DNA from: Nemophila menziesii | Taxonomy: Eukaryota > Streptophyta > Magnoliopsida > Boraginales > Hydrophyllaceae | Length of the DNA: 64,000 nucleotides | Assembly (NCBI GenBank): GCA_029959085.1 | Contig: JARWIR010000062.1 | Span: 1,116,001 to 1,180,000, forward strand | Direction: 5' to 3' | In this document: piece by piece, positions 9,910 through 19,594 of the stretch | Position numbering within the stretch: position 1 is the first letter of the stretch | Layout of the letters: each line of letters begins with the position of its first letter | The notes under the pieces: generated by a model | The model's database searches: none | Told to the model about the DNA's origin: nothing | Seen by the model: the letters and a program-made list of their open reading frames with translations, nothing else | Program-made: the position numbers and the translations under genes

Positions 9910-9955
9910 TTTTAGTTAAATTTAGTAAATTTAAGTTTAAGGTTATCTTTTATCT
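9910..9955. repeat. Left copy of a direct repeat bounding the 7.3 kb satellite block
   Basis: It begins TTTTAGTTAAATTTAG and contains TTAAGTTTAAGGTTATCT. A close copy, with a few single-base differences, lies at 17249-17295. Both copies run in the same direction, and both GGTTAA arrays lie between them. Confidence 0.7.
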
Positions 9956-10027
9956 ATCTACTAGGTAAAACCCGTGTCTGAAGACACTGAAGAAAAAATT
10001 TGTGATGTTAACGGAAATTGAATATAG

Positions 10028-11570
10028 GTTCCAAGGGTGAAGGTCAAGGTTAAAGTTAGGGTTAAGGTTTTTCTTTTGTTGCTCATCAAGAAGAAGGTTA
10101 GGTTAAGGTTAAGGTTGAGTTTAAGGTGCAAGGTTAAGGATAAGGTTAAAGTTAAGGGTTAAGGTCAAATTTTAATTCAAGGTTAAGGTTAAATTTAACT
10201 TTAAGATTAAGGTTAAGTTAGAGTTAAGGTTTAAGATTAAACGTTTAAGGTTTAACAAAATTACAGGTTTAAGGTCGAATATTCGTGCAATGATTCTTCA
10301 TTTGTTTAAGGTTAAGGTTAGGGTTACAATTAAGATGAAAGTTAATGTTAAGGTTGAAAGTGAAAATGGTTAAGGTTTAAGGTTTAAGGTTTAAGGTTCA
10401 AGGTTCAAGATTAAGGATACGTTTTAACTTCAAGGTTAAGGTTATGGTTAAGGTTATGGTTAAGATTTAGGTTAAACTTAAGATGAAGGTAAAGGTAAAG
10501 GTTAAGGCTTGAGATCTAAGGTTTAAGGGTTAAGGTTAAACTTAAGGTTAAAGTGAAGATGAAGATAAGGCTGTAAGGTTTAAGGTTCAAGGTCATGGTT
10601 TAAGGATCAAGGTTTAAGGTTTAAGGTGTAAGGTTTAAGGTTTAAGGTTAAGGAATAAGATGAAAGTTAAGGTTAAGGTGATGGTGAAGATTAGGGTTTA
10701 AGGTTTAAGATGTAAGGTTTAAGGTTTAAGGTTTAAGTTTAATGTTAAGTTTAAGATTAAAGTTAATGTTAAGGTTAAGGTTTAGGTTAAGGTTAAGTTT
10801 ACGGTCAGGGTTAGGTTAAGGCTAAGGTATAGTTTAAGTTTAAGGTTAAGGTTAAGGTTATGGTTAAGGTTAAGGTCAAGGTTAAGGTGAAGGTTAAGGT
10901 TAAGGTTAAGGTATAGTTTAAGTTTAAGGTCAAGTTTAAGGTTAAGGTTAAGGTTAAGGTTAAGGTCAAGGTTAAGGTCAAGGTTAAGGTTAAGGTTAAG
11001 GTTAAGGTTAAGGTCAACGTTAAGGTTAAAGTTAAGGTAAAGGTAAAGGTAAAGGTAAGGGTAAAGGTAAAGTTAAATATAAAGTTAAAAGTTAAGGTTA
11101 AATTTAAGGTTAAGGTTAATGTTAATGTTAGGGATAATGTTAAGGTTAATGTTAAGGTTAGATTTAAGTTTAAGGTTAAGATTAAGGTTAAGGTTAAGGT
11201 TAAGGTTAAGGTTAAGGTTAAGGTTAAGGTTAAGGTTTGGTTTTGGGTTTAGTTTAAAGTTAAGGTTAAGGTTAAGGTTAAGATTAAGGTTAAGGTTAAG
11301 GTTAAGGTTAATGTTAAGGTTAAGGTTTGGAGTTTGGGTTTGGGTTTGGGTTTGGGTTAAGGTTAAGGTTAAGAGAAAATTTTATGTTAAGGTTAAGTTT
11401 AAGGTTGATAGTTAAGGGTATAAGGTTATGTATAAGGGGTTGAGGGTTAAGGTTAAGGTTAAGGTTCATGTTTAGTTTAAGGTTAATGTTCAGGTTAAGG
11501 TTAACGTCAAGGTCAAGGTCAAAGTCACGTTCATGGTCAAGGTTAAAGTTAAGGTTGTGTATAAGGGTAT
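10028..11570 (+). repeat. Degenerate GGTTAA / GGTTTAA repeat array 1
   Basis: Roughly 1.5 kb of short G-rich repeats. The left part is irregular and rich in the heptamer GGTTTAA (clear runs near 10378-10400, 10610-10645 and 10715-10740). The right part is mostly the hexamer GGTTAA with long pure runs (for example 11176-11234). A TTTGGG run lies at 11337-11357. All G-rich repeats are on the plus strand. GGTTTAA differs by one base from the usual plant telomere repeat GGGTTTA. Long ORFs here are only Leu-Thr, Arg-Leu or Val-Lys artefacts of the hexamer. Confidence 0.92.
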
Positions 11571-11721
11571 TTATAATCAATAATGTAACTTTTATTGATT
11601 ATTTTTTAAAATAAAATATACTTCATTCCGCTATTAAAGTATTATCAAACAATTCATATGTTGTAATTTGGTTGTAAAGGTCCAAATCGTATTTGCCCAA
11701 TTGTTCTTAAGTGTTTGAAAA

Positions 11722-11722
11722 A

Positions 11723-11750
<28 letters not shown>
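11722..11750. repeat. ATT trinucleotide microsatellite
   Basis: An uninterrupted (ATT)n run of about 29 bp in an AT-rich context. Confidence 0.9.
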
Positions 11751-11755
<5 letters not shown>

Positions 11756-11917
11756 CACCATATATTTCAATATTATTTCCCTTATTGGTTTTTTGAAAAA
11801 TCGTGTAGGGCAATACACTGCTCCTATATTCCCAATTTGAAAAAATTTCTTTTAAAAGACCAATGTGGTTTTTATATAAATATAACAAATGTGAAAATAA
11901 AAAAATAAAAAATCTTA

Positions 11918-12103
11918 AGAGATTTATAAGAAGAATAAAATAATAATGAGAGAAATAAGGGAGTGATTTAAGGTTTTTTGTTTTAAAATATAATTTTTTT
12001 ATTAATTAAATAAAGATTAATTAATAAGAGATTTATGAGAAGAATAAAAGAATAATGAGAGAAATAAGGGAGTGATATAAGGTATTTTGTTTTATAATAT
12101 AAC
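11918..12103. repeat. Direct duplication of about 76 bp
   Basis: AGAGATTTATAAGAAGAATAAA at 11918 and its near copy starting at 12027 both continue through AATGAGAGAAATAAGGGAGTGAT to a TTTTGTTTTA.AATATAA end. The second copy abuts the CTAGGTATAGCCCGTGCC motif at 12103. Confidence 0.75.
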
Positions 12104-12523
12104 TAGGTATAGCCCGTGCCTTAAAGACACTTTGAAACATAAAAATGCAGTCCACTTTCAATTTTTACATTAGAAATGTTTAATAGATAAGATGATATTT
12201 TGTTTTGAATATGTAAAATCTGAAATAATAAATAGAGTGGATATAGAAGTGAGATAAAAAATTGGTTATTAAATTTAGATGTATCATAAATTGTATAATT
12301 TATCAAACAACTAATAAATGTATGAATCATATATCCTTGAAATTTTAATATGCGTGCATAGATCTCATAACTTTATAAAATTTTGTTTTTTCAACATAAA
12401 CGTATCATCCAATGCGAGAAACCTGAACGATAATTTGTTAATTTAAAAAGTATGAAAAATTAGTATATATTTTAAATAAGATACAAATTAGTGTTTATTT
12501 TATGAGAAAATTATACACACCTT
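12101..12523. other. Helitron-like start motif and AT-rich sequence
   Basis: AACTAGGTATAGCCCGTGCC at 12101-12120 is a diverged form of the start at 9957 and is followed by a related TTAAAGACAC. The rest is AT-rich without coding potential. Confidence 0.35.
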
Positions 12524-12533
12524 CCTTTTATTC
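12524..12533. repeat. Target site duplication, left copy (MITE)
   Basis: CCTTTTATTC, repeated identically at 12719-12728. Nine to ten bases fits Mutator-like transposition. Confidence 0.75.
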
Positions 12534-12718
12534 GAGTAATGCTAGGTATCACCCAAAAAGGTATCACCTAAACATCACCTATGATGTGGCGGTTAGATGG
12601 TCCAATCATGGATTTTTTCTTTCCATATTTTTTCTCTCTCTTCTCTGTTGGACCACCTAACCGCCACATCATGGGTGATGTTTAGGTGATACATTTTTTG
12701 GTGATACCCAACATTAAT
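12534..12718. mobile_element. Fold-back MITE, probably MULE-derived
   Basis: 185 bp. The left arm (12538-12604) and right arm (12648-12716) are near-perfect inverted repeats, including TAATG..GGTATCACC at the ends and GATGTGGCGGTTAG further in, around a loop of about 43 bp. A 10 bp direct repeat flanks it. Long inverted repeats and a 9-10 bp target duplication point to a non-autonomous Mutator-like element. No coding capacity. Confidence 0.85.
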
Positions 12719-12728
12719 CCTTTTATTC
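12719..12728. repeat. Target site duplication, right copy (MITE)
   Basis: Matches 12524-12533. Confidence 0.75.
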
Positions 12729-12748
12729 AGTCATCATCCATGATTTCC

Positions 12749-12764
12749 CGTGCCCGAGGGCACG
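12749..12764. repeat. Perfect CCCGTG-type hairpin
   Basis: CGTGCCC-GA-GGGCACG, a 7 bp stem with a 2 bp loop. It is of the same kind as the hairpins at the Helitron-like starts and may be a terminus of another such repeat. Confidence 0.5.
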
Positions 12765-12769
12765 CCTTC

Positions 12770-14255
12770 CAAAGTAATGATACAAAAAATGGTTTAATAC
12801 TAAACATGGTTAATCAATATCTATAGTTACAAAGGTATATCTTACCCCTATGGTTTGAATCAATTTTCACACAAATACCTATGTCCGATAGAAAAAAATA
12901 AACTAATTGACATTTATTAAATGTAATTTGGTGGAGAGATGGTCTCCAATGAAGAATACATTTTGAAATATTAATGTGAAAGAACCAATAGTAAAACTTT
13001 TAAACTCAATCTTTAACAAAGAATTAATTATCATTTGTTTTTTTTTCCTCATTCGCAATGAGAATTGGTATATACTATCAATATAGTTTTAAATTCCCAA
13101 TCAATCGTATCTAAGTAATGAGTTAGATTAATCAATTAGGAAAAAATAAATCAAATTTATTTAGTTTTTAAGTTCGTTATTCCCATTTGGAAATTGTTAA
13201 GGCATTTCCTCTAAACTTTTTAAGATATACCAATATAATGTCTATTAGATAGTAAAAACATCAAAACAAACATGGAAGTACAAAAGATGTTTGAAAAGTA
13301 TTAAACACCAATGGGGCCTAGAACAAAAAACCAATTGAATGTTATCATTAAACACCAATCAAGCAAGATGATTATAAATGCAAAAAAGAAAATGTTTTAG
13401 CTGATTTGTACAAAATTCCAAAAACTTGTGACCATGAGAAAGAGAAAATATGTATATTGCTGCTCCACGCCTCCACACATCCCACTATATTTTTTACGTG
13501 TTGGATAATAACTTTACCGTCGAGTACCTACAATATACCCCGAACTTAAATTTATATTTTATATATTGAGAAAGAAATTTAAGAAAATGAGAAACTCTAC
13601 CGTCATGCTTGCCACAATGTGAAAGTTATTAGAACAAAAAGAAAATGCTTGGCACAATGTTACGTGCAATTTTTGTAATATCTCCCTTTTTGACACCAAA
13701 TAGACCAATGAAGTTTAAAAAAAAATAGAAAATCCAAATTAACATAATTTTTACCTTCAATTTTCTACATTCAAAAGGTCACACCAGGTGCATTACTACA
13801 TAAACCAATCAGGAAAAAATTTCATCAAAAAAGGAGCTATCGATGTTACTCCATATATCAAATATGATGGTTGATGAATGTTTTTCTTTTTTATAGAAAG
13901 ACATAATCAACTTACTTTTCATTAATCCTCATTGCTTGTGAGTAGTAGTTGTAGATGTCTCTATAATGTTTTGTATTGTAAGTATTACAAACACCACGTT
14001 AACTAAATAATTTGGCATTTCTAGCCAATGGAAGCACAGTTATATATAGATAATTAAGTTGCACTTATCAATGGATAAAGATGAAAAATAAAAAATAAAT
14101 CTTAATTGAAAATTTAATTAGTAGAGTACTCTTTTATAATCTTGTATGATGTTCTTCAAATATTGTTAAAAGATGCATCTTACGTATTAGAATAAGAAGT
14201 AGTAATTGCTCACCAAGTTCATTGGTGGAATTTCTCTGTGTTGTTCCCAATTTAA
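12770..14255. other. AT-rich intergenic sequence
   Basis: No convincing ORF, RNA gene or element boundary seen. Stop codons are frequent in all frames. Confidence 0.5.
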
Positions 14256-15785
14256 GGGTAAGATTAAGGTTAAAAAAGTTACGATGAAGGTGAAAGTTAG
14301 ATGAAGGTGAAAGTTAAGGTTAAGGTTAAGATTAAGGTTTAAGGTTTAAGGTTCAAGGTTAAGGTTAAGATGAAGGTGAAGGTGAAGGTGAAAGTTAAGG
14401 TTAATGTTAAGGTTTAAGGTTTAAGTTAAGGTTAAGGTTAAGGTTAAGGGTTGAAGGTTTAAGTTGTAAGGTTGAGGTTAAGGTTGAAGTTGAGGTTGAG
14501 GTTAAGGTTATGGTTAACGTTGAGGTTAAGGTTAGGTTGAGGTTGAGGTTAAGGTTAAGGTTAAGGTTAAGGTTGAGGTTGAGGTTAATGTTAAGGTTAA
14601 GGTTAAGGTTAAGTTTAAGGATATAAATAAGGTTAAGGTTAAGGTTAAGGCTAGGGTTAAGGTTAAGGTTAAGGTTAAGGTTAAGGTTAAGGTTAAGGTT
14701 AAGGTTAAGGCTAGGGTTAAGGTTAAGGTTAAGGTTAATGTTAAGGTTAAGGCTAAGGTTAAGGTTAAGGTTAAGGGTTATCTTTAAGGTGAAGGCTAAG
14801 GTTAAGGTTAAGGTTAAGGTGGCTAAGGTTAAGGTTTAGGTTAACGTTAAGGTTAAGGTTAAGGTTAAGGTTAAGGTTAAGGTTAAGGTTAAGGTTAAGA
14901 CTAAGGTTAAGGTTAAGGGTTATGGTTAAGGTGAAGGCTAAGTTTAAGGTTAAGGATATGGTTAAGGTTGATTCTTAAGTGGATAAGGTTAAGGTTCAGG
15001 GTTATGGTTAAGGTGAAGATTAAGGTAATGGTTATGGTTAAAGTTAAGGTTAAGGTTAAGATTAAGATAAAGGTCAAGTTTAAGGTTAAGGTCAAAGTTA
15101 AGGTTAAGGTTAAGGTTAAGGTTAAGGTTGAGTTTAAGGTTAAGGTTAATGATAGGTTAAGGTTAAGGATAAGGTTAAGGATATGGTTAAGGTTAATAGT
15201 TAAGGGGTTGAGGTTAGTTTTTATGGTTAAGGGTTAAGGTTAAGGTTAAGGTTAAGTTTAAGGTTAAGGTTAAGGTTAAGGTTAAGGTTAAAGTTAAGGT
15301 TAAGGTTAAGGTTAAGGTTAAGTTTAAGGTTAGGGTTAAGGTTAAGATTAAGGTTAAGGTTAAGTTAAAGTTAAGGTTAATGTTATGGTTAAGGTTAACG
15401 TTAATGTTAATGTTATGGTTAAGGTTAACGTTAACGTTAAGGTTAAGATTAAGGTTAAGGTTAAGGTTAAAATTAAGGCTAAGGCTACGACTAAGGTTAA
15501 CGTTAAGTTTAATGTTAAGGCTACGACTAAGGCTACGGTTAAGGATAAGGCTAAGGCTTAGGTCAAGACTAAGGCTAGGGCCAAGACTATAGTTAAGTTG
15601 AAGGTTAAGGTTATGGTTAAATTTAAGGTTGAGGTTGAGGGTGAGATTTGGGTTAAGGTTAATGTTAAATTTAAGGTTAATATTAATGTTAGAGTTACAA
15701 ATTTGGGTTAAGGTTAAGGTTAAGTCTAAGGGTTAAGGTCAAGGTTCAGGTCAAGGGTAGGGTTAATTTTAATTGTAAGGTTGAG
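14256..15785 (+). repeat. Degenerate GGTTAA repeat array 2
   Basis: About 1.5 kb, in the same orientation as array 1. It is mostly hexamer GGTTAA with variants GGTTGA (clustered 14470-14590), GGCTAA, GGTTAACG and GGTGAA. Pure runs occur near 14640-14710 and 14840-14900. The heptamer form is confined to the start (about 14335-14440). No long coding sequence is credible here. Confidence 0.92.
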
Positions 15786-16026
15786 ATATTTTGGAAGTTT
15801 TTGGAAGGATTCGTCTTTAAAAAAAATTAGGATGTACGATTATATTCCGATATATAATATATTTATCCTTTAAGTGTTTATTAATTTTAAATTTGTATAT
15901 GATAAACATATATATATTTATTATCCTATGAATTCCATCTTGACATTCTAATATTCTATAATTTTTATTGGATAAATCGATATATCTTGTCTTGAAATGT
16001 TTTCTTTCAAAATTATACATGTTTCG
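15786..16026. other. AT-rich sequence after array 2
   Basis: No feature recognised. The minus-strand open frame here (15817-16020) has no recognisable composition or motif. Confidence 0.4.
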
Positions 16027-16850
16027 ACAAAGAAAATAAAAGAAGTAAAAAATTATTTAAATATTGTAATGTAAAGTGATTTTTTTTAATTTTATATTTT
16101 ATCTAGTTGAACTTTTTTTATAATAAATTTTGAAAAAAATATTAAATATTTTAGTACTTTATAAATTTTTGTAAAAAGGAATAAATTTTATTTATATGAA
16201 AGTTAATTTGAATTTTTATAATTTTGTTTATATTAAGGTTAAAAGGATTATATATTATTTAATGCCGACCAAAAAAAAAATTATTTAATATTTTCATGCG
16301 TATGTGTATATAATAAATAAAAGAATGAGAAAAATAGGGAAATTATGAGACGAATGGGGAAATTATGAGACAAATGGGAAATTATGAGACGAATGGGGGA
16401 AATTTGAGTATTATTAAGGAAAGTTATGTGTATCCTGCTTTATTATATAGACAAAGAAAATAAAAGAAATAAAAAATTATTTAAATATTGTAATGTAAAG
16501 TGATTTTTTTTTTAATTTTATATTATATCTAGTTAAACTTTTTTTATAATAAATTTTGAAAAAAATCTTAAACTTTTTAGTATTTTATAAATTTTTATAA
16601 AAAGGAATAAAATTTATTTATATGAAAGTTAATTCGAGTTTTTATAATTTTATATATATGAAGGTTAAAAGGATTATATATTATTTGATATTTCCATGCG
16701 TATGTGTATATAATAAATAAAAGAATGAGAAAAATAGGGAAATTATGAGATGAATGGAGAATTATGAGACAAATGGGGAATTATGAGATGAATGAGGAAA
16801 TTTGAGGATTAATAGGGAGAGTTAGGTTTCATTCTGCTTTATTATATAGA
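16027..16850. repeat. Tandem duplication of a ~400-424 bp AT-rich repeat
   Basis: Copy 1 (16027-16450) and copy 2 (16451-16850) both begin ACAAAGAAAATAAAAGAA and end GCTTTATTATATAG. Each contains ATGCGTATGTGTATATAATAAATAAAAG and short 20 bp internal repeats built on GAATGGGGAAATTATGAGAC. Copy 1 alone carries a micro-insertion. The end sequence resembles the end of the repeat around array 1. Confidence 0.8.
16264..16279 (+). mobile_element. Micro-insertion: 16 bp LINE tail with target duplication
   Basis: GCCGACC plus nine A is flanked on both sides by ATTATTTAAT (16254-16263 and 16280-16289). The second tandem copy has only one such site (ATTATTTGAT), so it is the empty state. GCCGACC followed by A matches the terminal ACCGAC-A(n) of the LINE at 7330. 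This fits an extremely 5'-truncated LINE insertion. Confidence 0.7.
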
Positions 16851-16984
16851 TTTTTTTAATTAAAAAATGAATGGTTAATGGTATTAATGACAAGTAGGGT
16901 CAGAAACGATCCTAGCCACCACTTATGTTTGGCCAGAATCAATCATGGCCACCACTTATCAAAAAACCTTGTAATATAATATAG

Positions 16985-17237
16985 ACTAGGTAAAACCCGT
17001 GTCTGAAGACACTAAAGCAAAAATGAATTTCGTTGACAGGAATCAAACCCAGGTTCAAAAAATATAATATCGTGTTTGAAGACACTAAAGCAAAAATGAA
17101 TTCCGTTGACAGGAATCGAACCCAGGTTCATAATAAAAATTAATAAGTGGGGCCAGAAACGATCCTGGCCACCACTTATGTTTGGCCAGAATCAATCCTG
17201 GCCACCACTTATTAAAAAACCTTGTAATATAATATAG
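16985..17237. repeat. Helitron-like repeat with hairpin, 73 bp tandem repeat and GGCCA repeats
   Basis: It starts ACTAGGTAAAACCCGTGTCTGAAGACAC as at 9961. The segment from GTGTCTGAAGACAC to AACCCAGGTTCA occurs twice (16999-17071 and 17072-17132). It is followed by a block in which GGCCAGAA..ATCCTGGCCACCACTTAT occurs twice (17150-17215). The same block, without the first part, precedes it at 16898-16982, and both end TTGTAATATAATATAGA. On the minus strand, 17112-17122 reads GGTTCGATTCC, a perfect tRNA B-box core, but no tRNA cloverleaf is evident. Confidence 0.55.
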
Positions 17238-17248
17238 ATTGGTTTGGC

Positions 17249-17295
17249 TTTTAGTTAAATTTAGGTAAAATTAAGTTTAAGGTTATCTATTATCT
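17249..17295. repeat. Right copy of the bounding direct repeat
   Basis: Near-identical to 9910-9955 (TTTTAGTTAAATTTAG then TTAAGTTTAAGGTTATCT). It marks the right edge of the block that holds both GGTTAA arrays. Confidence 0.7.
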
Positions 17296-18110
17296 AACAA
17301 ATATGAGTCTCAATCTATAACTATTATGTTTTTTTAATACATATGAGAGTCACTTTGGATTCGAAATTATTTTGATTCTAATAAAATTAGATCCCATGAC
17401 CTCTTGATCTTTGTGGAGTAGTCTAATTACTTGACCAACTATCACATTTTTTCATATATAACTATATTTTTTTTTGGTATGTGTATGGTCCAGGCTAGCT
17501 TGTGCGCACCACGACTAATTACACAGGAATATACAAGCCTCCTTATGTATATCCTAGTTAAATCGGAATTAGGTTACCCATATTCAGAGAGGGGTCTGAG
17601 CCTTGTATCATTCACTTTATACCCTCGAATCATATGCCTCCTTTTAAATGCTGAAAAAATAGCAAGACGCTGACCAGTTGATATGACTACATTCTTTATT
17701 TCTCTCTATCGTTCAAAACAAGTTATTAGTACACTAATTTTATACTATTTAAATTTCAGATAATTCATATTTTATATATATTTTCTTTCTCTTTCTCAAT
17801 AATTGTTAATCAAACATAACCTATACTGTTTTTTGTCCGATTACTACTAACAGTTAAATAGACCAAAAATTACGCTACACCCTTACAACCAACAGTTAAA
17901 AAGACCGGAAATTACCCTTCACACTTACTCATACATAAATTATCCAGATAGACAAAGCTCTCAATAATCGATCTACACCTCAATTACTGACATCGATATT
18001 CCTCCTTGCGTATTTTGCTACCCGATCTGCGAGACCACTGGTGTCTCTCTTGACATGGTATACTTTCTGATAATGGCGTTTCATGTAATTCATGCAACAA
18101 ACAATTGAGA
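17296..18110. other. Intergenic sequence, no gene seen
   Basis: AT-rich with dispersed-repeat character. A possible 80-codon frame at 17431-17673 has no recognisable domain. Confidence 0.4.
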
Positions 18111-18118
18111 TTTGCTAC
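18111..18118. repeat. Target site duplication, left copy (hAT-like)
   Basis: TTTGCTAC here and TTCGCTAC at 18709-18716: eight bases with one mismatch, the length typical of hAT elements. Confidence 0.65.
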
Positions 18119-18708
18119 TAGGGATAGAAACGGAACGGATATCCTCAAAATATAGCATAACCACATCCATATCCATTACGAAAAACGATAACTAAATCCG
18201 CATCCATCATCCATCGGATTTTTAAATTATTTACCAAATCCGCATCCGCGACAGATGTGGTTTATTCGTGGTTAATCCGTATCCTCAATCGTTTAATAGG
18301 CTTTAAATAAAATAATCTAATAAAATATTTTTAAAATTCTAAATTAGCTACAAAATTATTGAAAGACCGTAAATAGGTATTATACAATATAGTAATATAC
18401 TAGAAAATAATCAAGTATATACTTTATGTCTGAAATAATTTTATTTGATCGATATGATGTATGGAATTTGTATATACGGAATAACTTTATATATATTATA
18501 TGTATTTTTATATTTATTTTTTATATTTTATTCGGATTTCGGATTATCCCTCGGATTATTGTTAAAAACCAATCCTAACGGATAGTCCACCAGTTACCTT
18601 TTGTAAGAACCAACTCCTCATGTTAGCACCATTGGTTCCACTAGCGGAATTTTTATCAAATCAGATATCCACCGGTTACAGTTAATATTTGACCCATTGA
18701 CATCCCTA
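18119..18708. mobile_element. Non-autonomous hAT-like element, 590 bp
   Basis: It begins TAGGGATAGAAACGG and its reverse complement end begins TAGGGATGTCAATGGG, giving a 7 bp perfect terminal inverted repeat that extends imperfectly (both reach ATAT about 22 bases in). An 8 bp near-identical direct repeat flanks it. The sub-terminal region repeats short ATCCGCATCC / CGGATT words, typical of hAT sub-terminal motifs. No transposase frame is present. Confidence 0.75.
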
Positions 18709-18716
18709 TTCGCTAC

Positions 18717-19140
18717 TGTGAAACGAAAAAATTAATAAAGTAATAGCTTAGACCGAAAATAGAACATAAAAATAGTCCATGGGGTTTACTTTAAAGTAGC
18801 TTGATAGTTTCACCACTGTTAAAAGAAAAATTGCAACATAATGTGTTTTTAACGCCTCTGTTATCCATACAACCCTCAACTATCCTCTTATGTGACGTCA
18901 TATGATTGAAATAAATTAAGCTTAGATTGAGAAAATACAATAATCAATAATTCATTTCAATCATATATGCCATAGAAGTAGGTGGTGGTATGAAGGTTGT
19001 ATGAGGAAGGGTTAATTCCATTATTGGGTCTAAACTCAAATGTTTCTTCTAAAAATAGGCCTACCAAATAGATTTTCCATTATAAGGCACTTGACACATA
19101 TACCCTTGTTGCGGTTCCATGTGTGATATAGTTGTTCACC
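18717..19140. other. Intergenic sequence, no gene seen
   Basis: No coding region or clear repeat boundary seen. Confidence 0.4.
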
Positions 19141-19594
19141 TATAGAACTAGGACTCCCCGCAAGCGTATGGATTGTCACAAAGTAAAAATTGTGATAAGC
19201 TCAAGGCTATTGTTCCTCAGGGACTACTAAAAGTATAATAAATATGTTTAGAATGTAATAAAATATAAAGTTGCAAGTAAAATAATAATAATATAAAATA
19301 TATCTGTTTTGTTTTTTATTAAGGACTAAATTGCATTAAAAATAAATATTAAACTAAGGTGCAAATAATTAAATATTTAAAGACTAAGAAAGGGAAAGAG
19401 AATTATGCTTGAGTTTTATGGGTTATCCTCCTAATCAACTATTAATTCGTTATTTGGTATAAGGATGGATTGGGCCATTCACATTGGTCGGGATTCTGAT
19501 TCATCAATTTACCTTACACACTCGAGGTTGTCACTCTAGGGGTCTCAGGTAGTCTTAAAGACACTAACCCTATGACTACCTAGTGGGGAAGACC
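19141..19594 (-). mobile_element. LTR fragment, Athila-like
   Basis: CCGCAAGCGTATGG...TTGTTCCTCAGGGACTA is the R/U5-type sequence also found, diverged, in the LTRs at 44676 and 46190 (GCAAGTAT...TTCGTTCCTCAGGGACT). The fragment is cut on the right by the copia LTR that starts at 19595. No PBS or coding region is attached on the left. Confidence 0.6.

Larger units (their letters stand above)
9957..12100 (+). mobile_element. Candidate Helitron-like element containing GGTTAA array 1
   Basis: It starts TCTACTAGGTAAAACCCGTG followed by a GTGTC-TGAA-GACAC hairpin; a start with TC and a CTACTA core resembles Helitron 5' ends. The same start recurs at 16985 and, diverged, at 12101. The array fills the interior. 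The AT-rich end (11918-12100) resembles the end of the repeats that follow array 2. I do not see an undisputed CTRRT 3' terminus or a Rep/helicase gene, so the class is tentative. Confidence 0.3.

Noticed and set aside
10811..15592. Long open frames with Leu-Thr, Arg-Leu or Val-Lys repeats in both GGTTAA arrays
   Set aside because: A hexamer repeat is open in most frames by arithmetic; the proteins are dipeptide runs with no start context or domain.
10028..15785. A true chromosome end
   Set aside because: The arrays are degenerate, internal, lack the canonical TTTAGGG unit and are flanked on both sides by transposon-rich DNA.
17100..17135. A tRNA gene on the minus strand
   Set aside because: Only the T-arm-like B-box word is present; no anticodon arm, acceptor pairing or A box could be traced.
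17431..17673. 80-codon plus-strand ORF with a hydrophobic start
   Set aside because: No homology recognised, no upstream promoter seen, and it lies in dispersed-repeat-like DNA.
17431..17700. A SINE suggested by the GTATGGTCCAGGCTAGCTTG segment
   Set aside because: It resembles a dispersed plant repeat from memory only; I see no boundaries, tail or target duplication here.
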